Assembly (NCBI RefSeq): GCF_001761385.1
Contig: NZ_CP017476.1
Coordinates: 919,501 to 983,500, forward strand
Direction: 5' to 3'
DNA length: 64,000 bases
Source: Hydrogenophaga crassostreae
GTDB taxonomy: Bacteria; Pseudomonadota; Gammaproteobacteria; Burkholderiales; Burkholderiaceae_C
Below the pieces are notes generated by a model that saw only the letters and a list, made by a program, of their open reading frames with translations, searched no databases and was not told where the DNA came from. A program made the translations under genes and the position numbers. Positions 59,959-64,000 of this stretch are shown here, piece by piece (positions within the stretch are counted from its first letter, which is position 1; each line of letters begins with the position of its first letter).

Positions 59959-60234
59959 CGAGCGCACCAAAGGTCAGCTGAGCTAGCTCCTTTCCGGCGC
60001 CCCGCACTCGATACGCGCCGATGCCCGCGAAGGGTGACGTCGCATGGGCGAACTGCCGAGGCTCATTGCTCGCTGCCCGGAGAACTTGAGCTGTGAATGA
60101 CTGCTGCCGGGTGTCGAATCCTGTGTTTCTTTTGACCGCAACGGGTCGACAAGCGACAGTCAAAAAAAAGCTGAGTGGTCTTTCGCCGTTTCGCTTGCTA
60201 AAGACAGGCCTGTCCTAGATGACCATTCAAATCA
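59959..60234. other. Non-coding region downstream of the nuclease-like gene
   Basis: About 275 bp of mixed composition between convergent genes. I see no gene, and no clear terminator except short A/T runs (GTCAAAAAAAAGC at about 60160-60172). Confidence 0.4.
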
Positions 60235-61293
60235 TCATCGCGATCCCGCCACTTCAAGCACCAGCTTCCCCACATGCGCCTTGGTCTCAAACTGGGTCTG
60301 CGCTTCGCGAATCTGATCCAGAGGAAAGACTTTCGACACCAACGGTTGGATGTCGCCGGCTTCGATGCGGCGCACCAGATTGGCGAACACGTTGTCGCCC
60401 AACACCGTGCAGCCGAACAGGCTCAGGTCTTTGAGGTAGAGGGTGCGCACATCGAGCTCAACCATAGGGCCGGCAATGGCGCCGGCGGTGGCGTAGCGGC
60501 CGAAGGGTTTGAGAACCTCCAGCAGGCTGGGCCATGCGGGGCCTGCGGCCAGATCGATCACCACGGTGACGCTGTTTTTGCCCAGCGCCTTGACCAGGTC
60601 GGCGTTGCGGTCCAGCGTCTGGCTGGCACCCAATGCCCGTAAGGCTCCGGCCTTGGCGGGTGAGGTCACAGCGATCACGGTTGCGCCGCGGGCTTTCGCC
60701 AGTTGGATCGCGGCCGAGCCCACGCCGCCCGAAGCGCCCGTGACCAGCACCACATCGCTGGCGACCACGTTGGCGCGGGTCAGCATGTTTTCGGCGGTGG
60801 AGTAAGAGCAGGGAAAAGAAGCCAGTTCCACGTCGCTCAGCGGGCTGTCGATCGCATGGGCGTGGCGCGCGGCCACCACGGTGTATTGCGCGAAACCACC
60901 GTCGCATTCAGAGCCAAAGTACCAGGGCTGCTCCAGCGCCTGGCCGCCCGCTTCCTGCAGGCAGGGTTCGATCAGCACGCGTTTGTGCAGCAGGCTGGCA
61001 TCCGCCTGCGCGCCCACGGCCACCACGGTGCCACAGACATCCGCACCCTGGATGCGCGGGAAATCAAGGCCTTTGCCGCTCCAGGTGGCGTCGCTGTTGT
61101 CGCCTTCGGATTTGGCGTACCAGCCGATGCGGGTGTTGATGTCGGTGTTGTTCACGCCCGCTGCGCTCACCTTGATCAATACATCTCTCGGCCCCGGCAT
61201 AGGCACAGGGATGTCGTGGCGCAGCGTGAGCATGTCCAAGCCACCGTGGCCGGTGAGTTGCATGCCTTTCATGTGGGTGGGAATTGATTTCAT
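60235..61293 (-). CDS. MDR-superfamily alcohol dehydrogenase/quinone-oxidoreductase-like protein
   Basis: The 352-residue protein has a GroES-like catalytic domain (MPGPRDVLIKVSAAGVNNTDINTRIGWY, RIQGADVCGTVVAVG) and a nucleotide-binding domain with LVTGASGGVGSAAIQLAKARGATVIAV. The structural-zinc cysteine lobe is reduced, suggesting a zinc-poor, NADPH-type member. The substrate is unknown. ATGs at 61293, 61272 and 61263 are all possible and none has a good ribosome site. It lies downstream of the ars remnant on the same strand. Confidence 0.85.
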   Translation of the reverse strand: MKSIPTHMKGMQLTGHGGLDMLTLRHDIPVPMPGPRDVLIKVSAAGVNNTDINTRIGWYAKSEGDNSDATWSGKGLDFPRIQGADVCGTVVAVGAQADASLLHKRVLIEPCLQEAGGQALEQPWYFGSECDGGFAQYTVVAARHAHAIDSPLSDVELASFPCSYSTAENMLTRANVVASDVVLVTGASGGVGSAAIQLAKARGATVIAVTSPAKAGALRALGASQTLDRNADLVKALGKNSVTVVIDLAAGPAWPSLLEVLKPFGRYATAGAIAGPMVELDVRTLYLKDLSLFGCTVLGDNVFANLVRRIEAGDIQPLVSKVFPLDQIREAQTQFETKAHVGKLVLEVAGSR

Positions 61294-61426
61294 GCGGATT
61301 TGGGCAAACCCGACGCCAGCGTATGGACGTACGCCGGTCGCTGCGTTGGCTTGACGTTGAAAAGGTCGATGAAGGGCAGGCAAGGGTATCGCTACCGACA
61401 AACCCCGCACCTGCCAAGGGCATGCA

Positions 61427-61731
61427 ATCCCCCCGCTGATTCACCCGCTTGCCCCGCGCCCGCGCACTCTCCTTGCGCTCGCTGTGGCGGTTCACCCGAT
61501 AGGGCGCTGCATCCCGCGTCGGCTGGGTGAACTTCACCAGTCTTCCATCACGCCCACCACCCGGTCGTGGTGGGCCGAAGGCTGCAGGCGGCCGTCTTCT
61601 TCGAACGCCAGAAAGGCTTTGGGGATCGAGCGCCGTTTGGGGATGGTGAGCAGGCGCATCCATTGGCCCAACAAACGCATCTGGTTCACGGTGTTGAGCG
61701 ATTGCGAGCTGCTGCGAAACTTCGCTGCCAC
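61427..61731 (-). pseudogene. arsH: arsH remnant (5'-deleted and frameshifted)
   Basis: The translation from 61731 reads SQSLNTVNQMRLLGQWMRLLTIPKR and KAFLAFEEDGRLQPSAHHDRVVGVME, the C-terminal part of the NADPH-dependent FMN reductase ArsH. It then hits a stop at 61534. In another frame the homology continues with LVKFTQPTRD, HSERKESARARGKRVNQR to about 61427, so at least one frameshift is present. The N-terminal two thirds, with the flavodoxin-like FMN site, are missing; the fragment begins directly after the arsC stop. It is a decayed relic of an arsenic operon. Confidence 0.8.
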
Positions 61732-61740
61732 TCTCTGTGG

Positions 61741-62109
61741 TCAGGCCTTCGGCAAGATTTCCAGCACAGTCTCAGCTGGGCGGCAGATCCTGGCGCCCAG
61801 CGCGGTGACCACCACGGGGCGGTTCATCAGAATGGGGTGCTCGGCCATTTTTGCAATCAGTTGCTCATCGGTCCAGTGCGCTTTGCCCAATCCGAGCTCG
61901 TCGTAGGGCGTGCCTTTCTGGCGCAGCAGGTCGCGTACGGGCATGCCCAGCTTCTTCAACAGCGCTTGCAGTTCCTCTGCGTCGAGCGGCGTTTTCAGGT
62001 ACTCCACCACCAGCGGGTCGGCGCCTCTGCTCTGGACCAGTGCGAGCAGGTTGCGCGAGGTGCTGCATTTGGGGTTGTGGTGAAGCGTGAGGGTGGATTT
62101 GCCTGACAC
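61741..62109 (-). CDS. arsC: Glutaredoxin-type arsenate reductase ArsC
   Basis: The 122-residue protein begins LTLHHNPKCSTSRNLLALVQ, with the catalytic cysteine in NPKCSTSRN. It ends with LMNRPVVVTALGARICRPAETVLEILP, containing the conserved RP active-site arginine region of ArsC. It reduces arsenate to arsenite using glutathione and glutaredoxin. The GTG at 62109 has AAGGA upstream; the longer open frame is not supported. No arsR, arsB or acr3 is nearby, only the arsH remnant downstream. Confidence 0.93.
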   Translation of the reverse strand: MSGKSTLTLHHNPKCSTSRNLLALVQSRGADPLVVEYLKTPLDAEELQALLKKLGMPVRDLLRQKGTPYDELGLGKAHWTDEQLIAKMAEHPILMNRPVVVTALGARICRPAETVLEILPKA

Positions 62110-62242
62110 GGTGGTGGTTCCTTTCTCTCCTGGGCGGTTTTTCAAGACGACTGACCGCGATGGCTGAATCCTGCGGCTTTGCTTGGTGCGTTGCCATTGG
62201 CGTGCGAAAACCCTGGCGGGCCTTGCCTCTACACTTGACCCC

Positions 62243-63361
62243 ATGAACTCGACCGCCGCTCCATCCACCATGCAGATCGTCCCCATTCAGCTGGACGACC
62301 GCAGCTACAACATCCACATCGGTGGCGGCTTGCTCACCGCACCGGCCAGTTTTGACGGCCTGCCCAAGGCGGCCACGGCGTTGGTGGTGAGCAACTCGGT
62401 GGTCGCGCCCTTGTATCTGGACAAACTGCTGGGCGTCTTGCGCCAGCGCCATGCCACGGTGCACACCGTGGTGCTGGCCGACGGCGAATCGACCAAAACC
62501 TGGGACTCGCTGAACCAGATTTTTGAAGGCCTGTTGTCCAAGGCCTGCGACCGCAAAACCGTGCTCTACGCGCTGGGCGGCGGCGTGGTGGGTGACATGA
62601 CCGGTTTTGCCGCTGCTTGTTACATGCGTGGCGTGCCGTTTGTGCAGGTGCCGACCACTTTGCTGGCCCAGGTGGATTCGTCGGTGGGCGGCAAAACCGC
62701 CATCAACCACCCGCTGGGCAAAAACATGATCGGCGCGTTTTACCAGCCGCTGCGCGTGATCTGCGATCTCGACACGCTGAAAACCCTGCCTGCGCGCGAG
62801 TTGAGCGCTGGTCTTGCCGAAATCATCAAGTACGGTCCCATTGTGGACATGGCCTTTCTCGACTGGGTTGAGGCCAACCTCGATGCCCTGATGGCCTGCG
62901 ACCCGGAGGCCATGGCCTTTGCCGTGAAACGCAGTTGCGAAATCAAGGCCGATGTGGTCAGCCAGGACGAGCGTGAAGGTGGCCTGCGCGCCATACTGAA
63001 TTTTGGCCATACCTTTGGCCACGCCATCGAAGCCGGCATGGGCTACGGCGCCTGGCTGCACGGCGAGGGCGTGGGCTGCGGCATGGTGATGGCGGCGATG
63101 CTGTCCCAAAAAATGGGGCTGGCGGACCAGGCGTTTGTGGAGCGGTTGACGCGTATCGTCAAGCGCGCAGGCTTGCCCACGGTGGCACCCGTGCTCGATG
63201 CGCGTGACAACGCAGGCCGCTACATGGACCTGATGCGCGTCGACAAAAAGGCCGATGCCGGGCAGATCCAGTTCATCCTGGTGGACGGCAAAGGCAAAGC
63301 CACCGTGGGCCCGGCGCCCGACGCAATGGTGGCCGAGGTGATCAATGCCTGCTGTGGCTGA
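62243..63361 (+). CDS. aroB: 3-dehydroquinate synthase AroB
   Basis: The 372-residue protein has IPIQL-type start (IVPIQLDDRSYNIHIGGGLL), ALGGGVVGDMTGFAAACYMRG, PTTLLAQVDSSVGGKTAINHPLGKNMIGAFYQP and FGHTFGHAIEAGMGYG, all hallmark stretches with the NAD- and zinc-binding residues. It makes 3-dehydroquinate in the shikimate pathway. ATG 62243 is used; ATG 62270 is equally possible. It is followed almost directly by dgt. Confidence 0.97.
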   Translation: MNSTAAPSTMQIVPIQLDDRSYNIHIGGGLLTAPASFDGLPKAATALVVSNSVVAPLYLDKLLGVLRQRHATVHTVVLADGESTKTWDSLNQIFEGLLSKACDRKTVLYALGGGVVGDMTGFAAACYMRGVPFVQVPTTLLAQVDSSVGGKTAINHPLGKNMIGAFYQPLRVICDLDTLKTLPARELSAGLAEIIKYGPIVDMAFLDWVEANLDALMACDPEAMAFAVKRSCEIKADVVSQDEREGGLRAILNFGHTFGHAIEAGMGYGAWLHGEGVGCGMVMAAMLSQKMGLADQAFVERLTRIVKRAGLPTVAPVLDARDNAGRYMDLMRVDKKADAGQIQFILVDGKGKATVGPAPDAMVAEVINACCG

Positions 63362-63362
63362 C

Positions 63363-64000
63363 ATGCCCGTCCCTCACCTGGCGTCTTATGCCTGCCTCGC
63401 AGACCAGAGCCGTGGCCGGGCGATACCCGAGGCCGACGCGCCCACGCGCTCGGTCTACCAGCGCGACCGCGACCGCATCGTGCACAGCTCGGCCTTTCGC
63501 CGCCTGGTCTACAAAACCCAGGTGTTTCTGAACCACGAAGGCGATCTGTTCCGCACGCGGCTCACCCATTCGCTGGAGGTCGCACAACTCGCGCGCAGCA
63601 TCGCGCGCACGCTGGGGCTCAACGAAGACCTGGTGGAAGCCATCGCGCTGGCCCACGATCTGGGCCACACCCCCTTTGGCCACGCCGGGCAAGACGCGCT
63701 CAACGGTTGCCTGAAGGCGCTGGGCCCGCAAGGCGACGATCCGGCCAAGGCCGTGGTCGTGGGTTTTGAGCACAACCTGCAAAGCCTGCGCGTGGTGGAC
63801 CGGCTGGAAGAACGCTATCCCAGCTTTGACGGCCTCAACCTCACCTTTGAAACCCGCGAAGGCATCCTCAAGCACTGCTCGCGCGCCGACGCCGAGCGCC
63901 TGGCGCTGGTGGATGGCACCGGCGTGGCGCAGCGTTTTCTGGATGGCGGTTCTCCCTCGCTGGAGGCGCAGCTGTGCAACCTCGCCGATGAGATCGCCTA
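63363..64000 (+). CDS. dgt: Deoxyguanosinetriphosphate triphosphohydrolase-like protein (partial, cut by window end)
   Basis: The open frame starts at ATG 63363, one base after the aroB stop, and runs off the window (212 complete codons). It shows the dNTPase HD signature: RIVHSSAFRRLVYKTQVF, RTRLTHSLEVAQLARSIAR and AHDLGHTPFGHAGQ (HD motif). Such proteins hydrolyse dNTPs to deoxynucleoside and triphosphate. The aroB-dgt order is common in Burkholderiales. Confidence 0.93.
   Translation, partial: MPVPHLASYACLADQSRGRAIPEADAPTRSVYQRDRDRIVHSSAFRRLVYKTQVFLNHEGDLFRTRLTHSLEVAQLARSIARTLGLNEDLVEAIALAHDLGHTPFGHAGQDALNGCLKALGPQGDDPAKAVVVGFEHNLQSLRVVDRLEERYPSFDGLNLTFETREGILKHCSRADAERLALVDGTGVAQRFLDGGSPSLEAQLCNLADEIA

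Noticed and set aside
58131..60234. Integrative element with attachment sites
   Set aside because: No integrase, tRNA gene or flanking direct repeat could be found around the low-GC island.
61865..63364. 499-codon antisense frame over aroB and arsC
   Set aside because: Complement of strongly conserved genes; His/Gln-rich shadow.

Overview
The window is high-GC bacterial chromosome. It carries an almost complete flagellar and chemotaxis locus of the FlhDC/FliA (sigma-28) type, with no FleQ or RpoN tier visible. Gene order, the CheD-containing chemotaxis operon, abundant GTG starts and a family of GC-rich intergenic palindromic repeats suggest Betaproteobacteria, order Burkholderiales, most likely family Comamonadaceae (Hydrogenophaga-like). 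That placement is inferred from content and not computed.

Layout. 1-9.0 kb (minus strand): a translationally coupled periplasmic protein and hybrid sensor kinase, then cheY-like, cheA, cheR, cheD and cheB behind a consensus-matching sigma-28 promoter, and a CheZ-like gene just upstream. 9.1-11.6 kb (plus): a receiver-kinase/LuxR regulator pair and a small lipoprotein. 11.6-23.7 kb: export and basal-body genes fliR-Q-P-O-N-M-L-K-J-I-H-G-F on the minus strand, with fliE divergent. 24.0-27.4 kb (minus): fliT, fliS, fliD and a single short flagellin, fliC. 28.3-39.2 kb (plus): flhDC, motAB, cheY, cheZ, flhB, flhA, flhF, a degenerate flhG-like gene and fliA. 39.3-43.0 kb (plus): a three-gene cassette of a LicD/fukutin-like transferase, a fused CDP-ribitol-type cytidylyltransferase/dehydrogenase and a methyltransferase. 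43.1-44.8 kb (minus): flgN, flgM, flgA. 45.0-57.3 kb (plus): flgB to flgL and an HDOD gene. 57.4-64.0 kb leaves the motility locus: queC, a compositionally foreign PD-(D/E)XK-like gene, an MDR oxidoreductase, an eroded arsenic operon (arsC plus an arsH remnant), aroB and the start of dgt.

How it works together. FlhDC should start the cascade. FliA, held by FlgM until hook completion, should then drive the late genes. Candidate sigma-28 sites precede the cheA operon, fliST and flgM (good), flgB (moderate), and fliC, motA and fliL (weak). Two CheY proteins sit beside two CheZ-type proteins.

The main hunt result is the cassette between fliA and flgM. It combines an IspD/TarI-SDR fusion (known families: CDP-ribitol synthesis) with a fukutin/LicD-family transferase (known families: ribitol-phosphate or phosphocholine transfer). 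This suggests a ribitol-phosphate-type modification of the flagellum, to my knowledge not a standard part of flagellar loci. Other items are a dispersed repeat family in at least 12 intergenic sites, a P-loop-less FlhG relative, a shared C-terminal GS(I/V)DLF tail on CheD and the CheZ-like protein, and the orphan nuclease-like gene.
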